A stretch of DNA of 56,505 nt from Paenibacillus piscarius (GTDB lineage Bacteria > Bacillota > Bacilli > Paenibacillales > Paenibacillaceae): positions 1-56,505 of the forward strand of contig NZ_JAIEUI010000033.1 of assembly GCF_022234545.1 (NCBI RefSeq), written 5' to 3'. Made by a program: the position numbers and the translations under genes. Positions 32,842 through 42,035 of this stretch are shown in pieces (the stretch's first letter is position 1; each line of letters opens with the position of its first letter). Under the pieces are notes generated by a model. The model did not search any database and was not told where the DNA came from. It saw nothing but the letters and a program-made list of their open reading frames with translations.

Positions 32842-34332
32842 ATGAATCGTAAAAGAATACAAACTGTGCTGGCCGCCATGCTGCTGGTTCTGCTGCTGCC
32901 GCTTCTTCCGGGTAAGGCTGCTGCTGCTGTGCCTGCCCATTCGGAAGCGTTCTATGTGAATGACTTCGCGAATGTTATTGATGCCAAAACCAAGAACTAC
33001 ATGGTCAATTACGGTGTGAAGCTCTATCAGAAGACTGGAGCTCAGGTGGTGTTGGTCACTGTAGAGTCGACGAACGGCGTGTCCATGGAAAAGTATGCAA
33101 CCTCGCTGTTCAATTCCTGGGGCGTCGGCTCGGCGGATAAGAATAACGGAGTCCTGCTGCTGCTCTCCATCAAGGATGATGATTACTGGGCAGTACCAGG
33201 CAAAGGGGTGGAGAAGGAGCTGAGCAATAGTGTCATCTCCGGGATTCTCTCGGCCTCGCTGGAGCCGGATTTCGCGGCGAAGAAGTATAGCGCCGGTGCG
33301 AACAAGACCTATGGTGCCTTCATCCAGAAGCTCGGCGGCAGCTATTCGGAAACGGTAGGGACGAAGAATTATGTCTCCGATAATGCCGGAGTGTTCAAGC
33401 CGGTTACCCGGGACTATCTGAACCAGTCAAGTAACCGCTACGCGGCAACCACCGGCAGCGGAATCTATGTAGTGACGGTTAAGAATACCGGCAAACAAAG
33501 CCTGCAGGATTATACCTATACGAAGTTCGCCGGGATAGCCGCCGGACCACGGGATGTGATGCTGGTGCTGGACATCGGCGGAGACAACTATCATGTGCTT
33601 CAGGGCAAGTCGGTGGACCAGGTACTTACCAATGAGCGAATCAGCGAGATTCTGGATGAGGTGCTGGAGCCGAAATTCGCGGCCAAAGACTACGCCGGGG
33701 GCGCTACTGGAACGGCGAATGCCTTTTATGGGTTTTTCCTGGCCAGAGCGGATGCCTTCCAGGGATCGGCTGGCGGCAGCAGTAATCCTGCCGGTTCCGC
33801 TTCTACTGCTGTGGCATCACCTGCTAAGACTGTCGTGAAGATGGAGCCGGTCTCCAGACCCACGGGCATGCTGGTCGTGGGGATCTTCCTGGGCCTTATC
33901 GTTCTGATCAGCGCCGGCGCAGCTAAGCGCAACCGTTATGTGGCCCGTTACGGGATACGGCTGAATCCGTACAACCCGCGCAATATCCGGCGTTACGGCG
34001 TCTGGACAGGCCAGCCGGGGTATGGCTACCGGCAGAGAAGGACGTACCAGCGGCCGCATTATCACAATCATTCGTCTGGGAGCAGCAGCTCGTCATCCAG
34101 CTTCTGGGGCACCAACTCCGGCGGCGGCGGTTCCACCAGCGGCGGCGGAGCGGGGCGCTATTCTTCACGCGACGACGATGACGATGACCGGAATAGCGGT
34201 GGCGGCGGATATTCGTCCGGCGGCGGAGCCGGACGGTACTCCTCCAGCTCGTCGTCCTCGTCCGGGGGCGGAGGCAACTCCGGCGGTGGCGGCAGCGCAA
34301 GCAGCGGCGGAGGTGTGGGCAGACACCGGTAG
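32842..34332 (+). CDS. Exported TPM-domain protein with two TPM domains and Gly/Ser-rich tail
   Basis: A 496-aa protein with a signal peptide (~1-29, ending AAAA) and two TPM (YgcG/Psb32) domains in a row at ~38-155 and ~178-300; both end in a similar EPxFAAKxYxxGA motif. A membrane span (~340-362), a basic Tyr/Arg segment and a low-complexity tail follow: GGGAGRYSS blocks separated by Ser runs and one Asp run (~410-496). Most relatives have a single TPM domain. TPM proteins sit at membranes and some have phosphatase-like or photosystem-repair roles; the function here is unknown. The tail may be a surface linker. Confidence 0.85.
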   Translation: MNRKRIQTVLAAMLLVLLLPLLPGKAAAAVPAHSEAFYVNDFANVIDAKTKNYMVNYGVKLYQKTGAQVVLVTVESTNGVSMEKYATSLFNSWGVGSADKNNGVLLLLSIKDDDYWAVPGKGVEKELSNSVISGILSASLEPDFAAKKYSAGANKTYGAFIQKLGGSYSETVGTKNYVSDNAGVFKPVTRDYLNQSSNRYAATTGSGIYVVTVKNTGKQSLQDYTYTKFAGIAAGPRDVMLVLDIGGDNYHVLQGKSVDQVLTNERISEILDEVLEPKFAAKDYAGGATGTANAFYGFFLARADAFQGSAGGSSNPAGSASTAVASPAKTVVKMEPVSRPTGMLVVGIFLGLIVLISAGAAKRNRYVARYGIRLNPYNPRNIRRYGVWTGQPGYGYRQRRTYQRPHYHNHSSGSSSSSSSFWGTNSGGGGSTSGGGAGRYSSRDDDDDDRNSGGGGYSSGGGAGRYSSSSSSSSGGGGNSGGGGSASSGGGVGRHR

Positions 34333-34368
34333 ATTAACCCTATAAGTAACTGCAAGTTCAGGAGTAAC

Positions 34369-34464
34369 AACCCGCAGCAGCCTGTATTTTACATCGTGCC
34401 CCACATGGGAGTAAGAGAGCTTACACTTTGGGCGCAATGATGTATAAACAGTCTTCTGCGGGTT
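34369..34464. repeat. 96-nt multi-stem foldback element
   Basis: Nested perfect arms: AACCCGCAG/CTGCGGGTT (34369-34377, 34456-34464), CTGT/ACAG, TACATC/GATGTA (34390-34395, 34439-34444), GCCC/GGGC and an apical GTAAG-AGAG-CTTAC (34411-34424). It can fold as one long stem with internal loops. TTATTT follows the right foot, so it may end the TPM gene transcript, but it is far larger than a usual terminator. Confidence 0.65.
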
Positions 34465-34576
34465 TATTTGAATTGTAGAATTATGCGCATTCTTTGCAGT
34501 GCTCTGCGTTCTAAGCAATGAAGTGCCAGAAACCGATAACTGAAGAAGAAAGAACCTGGGTAGGAGAGAGGTACTC

Positions 34577-37500
34577 TTGGATAATCATTTATTGAAACAG
34601 CATATGCAGTGGAAGAAATTTCTTATTTTGCTGGGATTATTATTAGGTGCTCTATCAGGCTTGCGTATATTATGGATGGGGATATTTAGTGATATACAAC
34701 ATGTTCCTTCAAAAAACGGGGAACTCCATTTGCGCAATTGGAATGCGGAGGACGGGCAGATTATTTTGCTTGACGGAGAATGGGAATTTTATCCCTCTAA
34801 GTGGCTTCAGGATGGTAAAAAGCAGCGTTTGGACGGGAGTAAGCCAACCTTGATTCAAGTTCCGGGGGGATGGAATGAACCAGTGCGTGCCGTGATATCA
34901 GCACCATACGGATTCGGCTCTTACCGCTTGCGGATCTATGTCAATCCGGACAAGCATCTGACCTATAGTCTCCGTCTGCTAAGCGTACGCACTGCTTCAG
35001 AAGTATACATAAACGGCCGATTAGTAGCCAATTCCGGGAAGGTGGCAGATTCTAAAGAAGGTTCTACTGCGAGGAATCTTCCTTATACTGCATCTTTTAC
35101 AGCGGATGAAGAGGGTGTTATCGACCTTGTTATCCAGGTATCCAATTATGTGGATAGCCGTAGCGGCGGCATCGCCCGTTCCATCAAGTTCGGGTCCGAA
35201 CAAGCCATTGCCCAAGAGATGAAGCTTTCGGTCTCTATGCAAGTTCTCACAACCGTTATCTTTCTGATCCATTCTGCCTATGCGTTTATATTATACCTGC
35301 TGGGCAGCAAACAGAAAAAACTGCTGTATTTCTCATTATTGACATTCTCTTTTACACTGAGCAGCACATTAAGCAGTGATGAGAAGCTTTTCCACCAAAT
35401 TATTTATATAGGTAGCTATTGGGACTTTTGGATATCGAATGCAGCTTTTTTGATTGGGTGCTATGCCTTTCTGGAATGTACCAATCATCGTGAGCTCGCG
35501 TTCTGGAACAGGATATATCCTGTATTCAGGCTCTTGATCCTGGGAACCGCAGGTGCTGCGGGATTACTGAATACGGATCAATTAACCACAATCTTTCCAG
35601 TGATTAACCTGCTGGCAGGAACGGCAGTAATCATTGCAATGATTGCAATCAGCAGAACAGTGGTCAAGAATTTGAGAGAGAATTGGCTGTTGTTATTCTC
35701 TGTCCTGGCATTAATTCATCATATCATTTGGGTGCTTTTCTGGCGGGAGAGAGGATATAGCATTGTCTATTATCCGTTTGATCTGATTATTTCAATGGGG
35801 TGTTTGGCCTCCGTATGGTTCAGAAATTATTTTAATATGTACAAGAACACGAATGAGCTTGCAACAGCCCTGCAAAGAATGAATGATCATAAAGATCAAT
35901 TCCTGGCAAATACATCACATGAATTTAGAAATCCGCTTCACAGCATTCTCAATCTGGCGCAATCGGTCCAAAAGCGGGAAAAGTCTGTCATGCAGGACAG
36001 AAGCCTTAAAGAACTTGAAACTATTTGTTCTGTAGGACGCCAATTGAACTTGATTTTAAATGATTTGATGGATGTAATGAGCCTGCGGGAAGGAAATCCC
36101 CGTATTCACCTACAGGTCATACCGATTCAGCCGATCGTGACGGGAGTCATTGATATGCTGCGATTAAATGCGGAGGTGAAATCTATAAGTATTGTAAATT
36201 TAATTCCGGAAGATTTCCCGCCTGTACATGCGGACGAGAACCGGATAATTCAAATCGTCTTCAATATCATTCATAATGCTGTGAAATACACAAATGAGGG
36301 ATTCATTTCTATTTCTGCTCATCAAAAGGCAGGCCGGGCATATATCGTTATTGCAGATACCGGAATCGGAATGAATGAGGCTATGCTTAAACGTGCATTC
36401 CTTCCATACGAGCAGGGCAACACTGATGAGACTATGATTGAAGGCGGCTTTGGATTAGGGTTGAATATAAGCAAACAGCTGGTTGAGCTACACGGGGGGA
36501 CATTAGAGGTAAGCTCCGTTCAAGGAGCAGGCTCACAATTCATATTTTCTTTGAAGCTGGCTGACCCGAAGGTTGAAAGTCTTAAGACGTACGCCTCTGA
36601 AGTCTTGCCATTGCATTCTGTGACCGTTCAGGAACAACTTCCTCCAGACAGGGAGCACGTGGCTTCCAATCGTCCGGCATTATTAATTATTGATGATGAT
36701 CCTGTGAACCTTCAAGTACTGGAAGCCATTCTGCCTCCAGACGGCTATGATGTAACGATGACCACGAGTGCCAAACAAGCATTGGCTGTACTGGACACGA
36801 AAGAATGGGATCTGGTTATCTCCGATATTATGATGCCGGTGATGTCCGGGTATGAACTGACACGAAGGATTCGTGAGCGGTACACCTTCACAGAGCTGCC
36901 GGTTCTGCTTCTTACGGCAAGAAGCCAGCCGCAGGATATTCAAGGCGGTTTCCGGGCCGGAGCCAATGATTATGTGACGAAGCCGGTCGAGGCAGTAGAG
37001 CTTAAATTGCGGATAAAGGCGTTAATTACAATTAAGCAATCGATCCGGGAGCAGCTGCGGTTAGAGGCAGGATGGCTGCAAGCGCAAATTCAGCCTCATT
37101 TTTTGTTCAATGCCTTGAATGCGATATCAGCATTAAGTGATATTAATTTAGAGAAGATGCGTGACCTGCTTGATGAATTCACTAATTATCTGCGTAATAA
37201 ATTTAAATTTCACAACATGGACAGCCTTGTCCCGGTTGAAGAAGAGTTAAGCTTAGTGCGTTCTTATTTGTATATTGAACAGGTCCGGTATGAAGATAGG
37301 CTGCAGGTCATTTGGAGAATTGATGATTATGGAAGCCTTCGAGTTCCGTTTCTCTCCATTCAGCCTCTTGTTGAGAATGCAATTAAACATGGAATCATGA
37401 AGCGTAAGCGCGGGGGCAGCATTCAGATACGAATCGCAGTTATGGAGACGCATGCGGAAATTACTGTTGAAGATGATGGAGATGGAATGAGTGAGGGTCA

Positions 37501-37681
37501 ATTGCAACGAATACTGAAGAGAAATCATGACAGTAGTTCCGGTGTCGGATTAATCAATACAGACCAGCGCCTTAAACGGCATTTTGGGACAGGCCTTGAT
37601 ATCGCAAGCATGCCGGGTGAAGGAACAGCAGTAACATTTCAAGTTCCGCTTAAAAGGGAAGAAGGGAGTAACAAATTATGA
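34577..37681 (+). CDS. 7TM-DISM hybrid histidine kinase with two kinase cores and a receiver
   Basis: A 1034-aa protein starting at TTG behind TAGGAGAGAGG. Order: an N-terminal span (~14-34); a jelly-roll extracytoplasmic sensor (DISMED2-like, ~40-200); seven spans (~215-415); HisKA with H448 (NTSHEFRNPLHSI) and HATPase (DTGIGMN, GFGLGLNISKQ); a receiver with D750 (ISDIMMP) and lysine in YVTKP; then a LytS-type kinase domain with H841 (QIQPHFLFNALN) and a second HATPase (PLVENAIKHG, DDGDGM). The sensor may bind carbohydrate. Its DNA is clearly AT-richer than its neighbours, suggesting different descent. No separate regulator gene adjoins it; a GNAT gene overlaps its stop. Confidence 0.92.
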   Translation: MDNHLLKQHMQWKKFLILLGLLLGALSGLRILWMGIFSDIQHVPSKNGELHLRNWNAEDGQIILLDGEWEFYPSKWLQDGKKQRLDGSKPTLIQVPGGWNEPVRAVISAPYGFGSYRLRIYVNPDKHLTYSLRLLSVRTASEVYINGRLVANSGKVADSKEGSTARNLPYTASFTADEEGVIDLVIQVSNYVDSRSGGIARSIKFGSEQAIAQEMKLSVSMQVLTTVIFLIHSAYAFILYLLGSKQKKLLYFSLLTFSFTLSSTLSSDEKLFHQIIYIGSYWDFWISNAAFLIGCYAFLECTNHRELAFWNRIYPVFRLLILGTAGAAGLLNTDQLTTIFPVINLLAGTAVIIAMIAISRTVVKNLRENWLLLFSVLALIHHIIWVLFWRERGYSIVYYPFDLIISMGCLASVWFRNYFNMYKNTNELATALQRMNDHKDQFLANTSHEFRNPLHSILNLAQSVQKREKSVMQDRSLKELETICSVGRQLNLILNDLMDVMSLREGNPRIHLQVIPIQPIVTGVIDMLRLNAEVKSISIVNLIPEDFPPVHADENRIIQIVFNIIHNAVKYTNEGFISISAHQKAGRAYIVIADTGIGMNEAMLKRAFLPYEQGNTDETMIEGGFGLGLNISKQLVELHGGTLEVSSVQGAGSQFIFSLKLADPKVESLKTYASEVLPLHSVTVQEQLPPDREHVASNRPALLIIDDDPVNLQVLEAILPPDGYDVTMTTSAKQALAVLDTKEWDLVISDIMMPVMSGYELTRRIRERYTFTELPVLLLTARSQPQDIQGGFRAGANDYVTKPVEAVELKLRIKALITIKQSIREQLRLEAGWLQAQIQPHFLFNALNAISALSDINLEKMRDLLDEFTNYLRNKFKFHNMDSLVPVEEELSLVRSYLYIEQVRYEDRLQVIWRIDDYGSLRVPFLSIQPLVENAIKHGIMKRKRGGSIQIRIAVMETHAEITVEDDGDGMSEGQLQRILKRNHDSSSGVGLINTDQRLKRHFGTGLDIASMPGEGTAVTFQVPLKREEGSNKL

Positions 37682-38190
37682 AGCTATCTATCACGGTCCG
37701 CCGGATGCGCTCCGAGGATGCAAGAATACATGAGGGCCTCGCCCCGCATGATGTCAGCAAACCCATAGAGTATATTGAACAGTGCTGGAAGGAGAATGAG
37801 GAGGAGCAGCGCCTTACCCTCATCGCTTGGCAGGGGAGCGAGTTTGCCGGCTGGGGGCATGTCGTGTATACGTCCAACTATCCTTATTTTGCGGAGAACC
37901 ATATTCCCGAGATTCAGAATCTCGATGTAGTTCCCCCTGTGCGCAAATGCGGCATTGGCAGTGTGTTAATGGAGGCGCTTGAGGCTGAAGTGTTCGCCAA
38001 GTATGATTCGGCCGGCATCGGATTCGGACTATATGACAGCTACGGTACGGCCCAAAGGCTGTACGTCAAACGCGGCTATGTCCCGGATGGACGGGGACTC
38101 ATGTATGATAACCAGCCCGTTGTCCCCGGAAGCCAGGTGCGGGTGGATGATGAGCTTACTCTATATTTGGTGAAAACAAGGCAGCGCTAG
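37678..38190 (+). CDS. GNAT acetyltransferase
   Basis: A 170-aa GNAT-fold protein: ITVRRMRSEDARIHEGL at the start, and the acetyl-CoA loop VVPPVRKCGIGSVLMEALEAEV (Q/RxxGxG/A form) at ~84-103. The ATG overlaps the stop of the hybrid kinase (ATGA), so it is translated with it although its base composition returns to the GC-rich norm. The substrate is unknown. It ends at a bidirectional terminator. Confidence 0.82.
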   Translation: MKLSITVRRMRSEDARIHEGLAPHDVSKPIEYIEQCWKENEEEQRLTLIAWQGSEFAGWGHVVYTSNYPYFAENHIPEIQNLDVVPPVRKCGIGSVLMEALEAEVFAKYDSAGIGFGLYDSYGTAQRLYVKRGYVPDGRGLMYDNQPVVPGSQVRVDDELTLYLVKTRQR

Positions 38191-38204
38191 ATGTTATTCT
38201 TGCT

Positions 38205-38248
38205 ACAGCGGCAGTCCGGGTGCTAGGTGTCCGGGCGGCCGCTGTTTT
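38205..38248. terminator. Bidirectional terminator between convergent genes
   Basis: ACAGCGGC (38205-38212) pairs with GCCGCTGT (38238-38245), with an inner CCGG pairing and TTTT on the plus side. It separates the GNAT gene from the minus-strand lipoprotein gene. Confidence 0.7.
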
Positions 38249-38265
38249 GGTATGGGGAGCCGCAG

Positions 38266-38670
38266 TTACAGACTTTGCATGAAATCGTAATATTGGTTGT
38301 CAAAGTAAATCACGAACAGATTTTTGACGGGATTGGTTCTAGGGGCTAGCACGTAATCAAACAAGGCCGATTTTTCATTGTATTCTCTATGTGCCTTAAC
38401 AGCAGAATCCGATGAATCGTACACAGAAATCACCATGATATTTCCGTTGTTCAGCTCAAGGGTCTTCGGCTTAACCTCTTTAAGGATAAGATTAAAGTCT
38501 TCGGAGCGTTCTTTGGGCTGCAATTTAAGCTTTTTCAGGGACCGGATCACGTCCTCATAAGCAATAATATGTTTATTCGCGGGAGGTTTATCATCGTTGG
38601 AGGCGGAAGAGCAGCCAGCGGCTAGAAGGATAATAATTAACGGAAGCAGCCACGCAAAAGCGCGTTTCAT
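38266..38670 (-). CDS. Small predicted lipoprotein
   Basis: A 134-aa protein with a lipoprotein signal: basic start, hydrophobic stretch and lipobox LAAGC with C20 as the lipidated residue, followed by a Ser/Asp-rich linker. The mature part (~110 aa) has no recognised domain. It would be anchored on the outer face of the membrane. The start codon has a GGAGCTGATT-type site upstream on the minus strand. Its neighbours give no clue to function. Confidence 0.75.
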   Translation of the reverse strand: MKRAFAWLLPLIIILLAAGCSSASNDDKPPANKHIIAYEDVIRSLKKLKLQPKERSEDFNLILKEVKPKTLELNNGNIMVISVYDSSDSAVKAHREYNEKSALFDYVLAPRTNPVKNLFVIYFDNQYYDFMQSL

Positions 38671-38717
38671 GAATAAATCAGCTCCTTTTCCTAACTTAGT
38701 ATGTTGGGCACCTAACT

Positions 38718-39659
38718 CTATTTCCTGTTGGTGTCTGTCAGCGCATTCTCCCGTATTGTATTCAACTCCACCGCATTGAACAACCCGCCCCGGTACAGAT
38801 TAACGAACTCCTCCGACACACTCTGGTCAAAAATAATCATATCATCGCTGTTCACCGTGACCTTCACACCATAATCGTAGAGCTTGCGGATCGGATGTGA
38901 CGAATAATTGGCCACCCGGGAGAGGAGGACATTGCTTGTGGGGCAGACGTTCAATTGGATGCGATGATCCGCCAGCCAGTTCATGACAGCTGGAGAATTC
39001 GCGGCTGCGATTCCGTGCTGCACCTGATCAAGCTCCAACTCCTCCACCGCCTGCTTCACCAGACCGGATGTGCCGAACTCCCCAACGTGCGCCTTGAGAA
39101 TCAGCCCTTTTGCCTTCGCCATACGGAACACCTTCTTGAACGCTGGAACAGCAGACTCATCGCCGAAGATATCTAAGGATTTGAAATAGTTATGCTCCAG
39201 ATATAGTTCCAGCTTATCACAGGTTACTTGGATTGGCGTATGGGTGAGGAAGGCAAGCTCCGGGACAAAATGAATCTCCGGCGCAATCCGCCGGTGGACA
39301 GCCTGAATGGTCTGAATCAGTGCTGCTATAGAGCCGCCGAACCACTCTTCTTCTCCCATCGTCACACTCATGTGCAGCAATTGAACCCCGTCTGACTTCG
39401 CCTGGACAAAAGCGGCCTCAATCCGCTTCTCATATCCGGTCCGGCCGGGCAGTAACGGCTTGATGTGCCGGGCATTCCACCGGTTCATCTCCCCAAGATC
39501 CGCGAAAGTTGGGCATTCCGGTATCTCGGTGCCACACCAGGCCGTAATATATCTTTTGTTCCCACCCCTGGTGATATGATTGTGCAGATCGCCTTTGGGC
39601 ACTTGCCGGACTCTTTCCAGATTGTGCTCTTCCAAGGCTGTGATGAATTGCTGTTTCAT
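38718..39659 (-). CDS. Adenosine deaminase-family protein
   Basis: A 313-aa TIM-barrel metal-dependent deaminase. Metal and catalytic motifs: HNH (H26, H28), KAHVGEFG (His and catalytic Glu), VQHGI (His) and VNSDD (Asp pair). The LNVCPTSN motif of the ADA family is present. Length (313 aa) and a short N-terminal part suggest a divergent member, perhaps an adenine- or modified-purine-acting enzyme rather than classical adenosine deaminase. It stands alone on the minus strand, with an AGGAGGACAG site before the ATG. Confidence 0.85.
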   Translation of the reverse strand: MKQQFITALEEHNLERVRQVPKGDLHNHITRGGNKRYITAWCGTEIPECPTFADLGEMNRWNARHIKPLLPGRTGYEKRIEAAFVQAKSDGVQLLHMSVTMGEEEWFGGSIAALIQTIQAVHRRIAPEIHFVPELAFLTHTPIQVTCDKLELYLEHNYFKSLDIFGDESAVPAFKKVFRMAKAKGLILKAHVGEFGTSGLVKQAVEELELDQVQHGIAAANSPAVMNWLADHRIQLNVCPTSNVLLSRVANYSSHPIRKLYDYGVKVTVNSDDMIIFDQSVSEEFVNLYRGGLFNAVELNTIRENALTDTNRK

Positions 39660-39832
39660 GCCGCTGTCCTCCTATCATTTGATATGGTCTGCCTGCTTAT
39701 ATTAACTAGTTTACAATTTATGGACACAGAATTAAACAAACTGAAACTTTTAAACGGGCAGATTCGTCTATTATGGATGTTGTGAGTGACAAGAACTAAC
39801 TATTATGAGTTTGTTTAGGGAGGATTTCAGAA

Positions 39833-40957
39833 GTGAGCTCTTTACCACAACGTTCTACTGTCCGCAGGAAGAAGAAGCCGGCGCCGAAGCCGAAGCGCAA
39901 GAAAAGAGGGTTCTTCCGCACACTGTTCAGAGTATTCATGTTCTGCATCATACTGCTGATCGCTGCCGGAGGCTGGCTCTATTTCGCGCCGTCCGCCAAG
40001 AACACCCGCTTTCTGATCGCGGATACGCTGATTACGACCCAGCACCGGCATTGGGCCAAATATATCATCGGGGAAGATGAGCTGAAGCACCGGGTCAGCG
40101 ATTATACGAAGCGGTTCGAGGAGATGGGCGACGAGGTAGATACCCATGAGATCGAGCCGGAGCCGGAGACTGTAGTTGTAAATAAACCGCTCGTCCAGGT
40201 TGAAGAGGTGACGGGCAGCGGGTACAGCGGTTATGTGATGATTGTGAATGATCCCAAGAAGGTGCGGCTGGGTGTGCCGAATAAAATCGGGTCCGGCGAG
40301 AAAGTGTCCAGTATGGTCGCGCGGACGGGAGCAATCGCCGGGGTGAACGGCGGCGGCTTCGCCGATCCGAACTGGAAGGGCAACGGCTTCAAGCCGATCG
40401 GCGTGGTTATTTCGCAAGGCAAGCTGTTCTATAACGGCCTGGGCGGTAAGAAGTCCACGCAGATTGTCGGCATCGACAAGGAAGGCAAGATGATTGCCGG
40501 GAATTACACCCTGGAGCAGCTCAGCAAAATGGGCGTACAGGAGGCGGTGACGTTTCAGCCGCGGATCATCGTGAACGGCAAAGGCCAGATCAAGAATGCC
40601 GCCGAAGGCTGGGGCATTGCGCCGAGAACAGCGATGGGACAACGCGCAGATGGTGCGCTATTATTCGTAGTAATCGACGGGCGGCAGCCGGGCTACAGCA
40701 TCGGGGCGAACCTGTACGATGTGCAGCAGATTATGCTGAAGTACGGCGCGGTCATCGCAGCCAATCTGGATGGGGGTTCATCGACCGTGCTGGTGAAGGA
40801 CAATACGATTGTAAATAAGCCGTCGTCGCAATATGGGGAGCGTTATCTGCCTACGGCATTCCTGGTGTTCGAGGACCCGGAGAGTGCGAAGATCAAGAAC
40901 ATCTGGGAAGGGCTGGACCCGGCCAAGATCGACGCAGGCAAAAAGCGTACAAAATAG
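39833..40957 (+). CDS. Membrane-anchored phosphodiester glycosidase (NAGPA) domain protein
   Basis: A 374-aa protein starting at GTG behind AGGGAGG. A very basic N-terminal tail (KKKPAPKPKRKKR) precedes one span (~29-51), which leaves the rest outside the cell. The C-terminal part (~135-355) is a NAGPA-type domain with AGVNGGGF, RTAMGQ, DGRQPGYS and NLDGGSSTVL motifs. Bacterial members are linked to exopolysaccharide or wall-polymer metabolism and to removal of phosphodiester-linked sugars. The substrate is unknown. It is monocistronic. Confidence 0.88.
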   Translation: MSSLPQRSTVRRKKKPAPKPKRKKRGFFRTLFRVFMFCIILLIAAGGWLYFAPSAKNTRFLIADTLITTQHRHWAKYIIGEDELKHRVSDYTKRFEEMGDEVDTHEIEPEPETVVVNKPLVQVEEVTGSGYSGYVMIVNDPKKVRLGVPNKIGSGEKVSSMVARTGAIAGVNGGGFADPNWKGNGFKPIGVVISQGKLFYNGLGGKKSTQIVGIDKEGKMIAGNYTLEQLSKMGVQEAVTFQPRIIVNGKGQIKNAAEGWGIAPRTAMGQRADGALLFVVIDGRQPGYSIGANLYDVQQIMLKYGAVIAANLDGGSSTVLVKDNTIVNKPSSQYGERYLPTAFLVFEDPESAKIKNIWEGLDPAKIDAGKKRTK

Positions 40958-40980
40958 CAGATATAGGCAGACCGTTCACA

Positions 40981-41030
40981 CTTGTTAATCTAAAGTAGAT
41001 TAGACGTAGCAGGTGTGCTAGGATAACAAG
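40981..41030. promoter_or_regulatory. Nested palindromes, operator candidate for LysR
   Basis: TAATCTA-AAG-TAGATTA (40986-41002) is a perfect 7-bp inverted repeat that also fits the LysR box form T-N11-A. CTTGTTA (40981-40987) and TAACAAG (41024-41030) form a wider perfect pair around it. They lie 57-106 bases before the lysR-type start. Confidence 0.55.
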
Positions 41031-41086
41031 TACATTGTTATTCTATTGAACTGTTGGCAGATTCCTTGATCAGAGGGGGGAAAGGT

Positions 41087-42019
41087 TTGACTTTGCAGCA
41101 GCTCCGCTACGCAATCGAGATTGCGAACAGCGGTTCCATGAATGAAGCGGCCAAACGGCTGTTTGTGTCGCAGCCCAGCCTCTCGAATGCGATCAAGGAG
41201 CTGGAGAATGAGCTGGGGATTACGATTTTTGAACGCAATAACAGGGGGATCAGTATCTCTGCGGAAGGCGTGGAGTTCCTGGGCTATGCCCGCCAGATTA
41301 TCGAACAGACGGAATTCATGGAGAACCGTTATACCGGTAAAAAGCGCAGCCCAATCTACTTTTCCGTCTCCACTCAGCACTATGCGTTCGTCACAGATGC
41401 CTTCCTGAGGCTAATGAAGGAGAGCAAGGTGGCGGAGTACAATTTCAGTCTGAGAGAGACGCAGACCTATGAGATTATCGAGGATGTGCGCACCCTGCGC
41501 AGCGACATCGGCATTCTCTATATTAATGAGAGCAATTATAAGATCATGAACAAGCTGTTTAGTGACGGTAACCTGAAGTTCACCCCGCTTTTCAACACGA
41601 ACCCTCATATTTATGTGCGGGCTGGACATGCGCTGGCAGGCAAGGAGCAGATCACCCAGGAGGATATTCAGGGGTATCCGTACATTACATTTGAGCAGGG
41701 GGATAATAACTCGCTGCATTTCTCCGAGGAGATGCTTAGCTTCACGCAGATTGAGAAGAATATTAAGGTGACCGACCGCGCTACTCTGACGCATCTTCTG
41801 CTGGGCAGTGATTCGTACACGGTGGGGACGGGGATTATGGCCTCTGAGCTGAATGATGCGGGGCTGGTTACGGTTCCTTTTGACAGCACGGAGGTGTTCT
41901 CTGTCGGGTGGATCGCCCATAAGGACCGCAAGCCGAGCGAGATCATGTCTGCCTACATTGATATTCTGAATGATCTGGTGTCGGGCAATTATTTCGAGCT
42001 TGAATCTTTCTTACTATAA
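41087..42019 (+). CDS. LysR-family transcriptional regulator
   Basis: A 310-aa regulator. The N-terminal HTH (TLQQLRYAIEIANSGSMNEAAKRLFVSQPSLSNAIKELE) is classical LysR and is followed by a linker helix and a periplasmic-binding-like effector domain (~90-300). The frame opens at 41054, but GAGGGGGGAAAGG directly before TTG 41087 and the family N-terminus set the start there. It is 16 bases from the MetE-like gene on the same strand, so control of sulfur or methionine metabolism is plausible; LysR genes are usually divergent from targets, so this co-directional order is less common. Confidence 0.88.
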   Translation: MTLQQLRYAIEIANSGSMNEAAKRLFVSQPSLSNAIKELENELGITIFERNNRGISISAEGVEFLGYARQIIEQTEFMENRYTGKKRSPIYFSVSTQHYAFVTDAFLRLMKESKVAEYNFSLRETQTYEIIEDVRTLRSDIGILYINESNYKIMNKLFSDGNLKFTPLFNTNPHIYVRAGHALAGKEQITQEDIQGYPYITFEQGDNNSLHFSEEMLSFTQIEKNIKVTDRATLTHLLLGSDSYTVGTGIMASELNDAGLVTVPFDSTEVFSVGWIAHKDRKPSEIMSAYIDILNDLVSGNYFELESFLL

Positions 42020-42035
42020 AGAGCAGGAGGGACGT

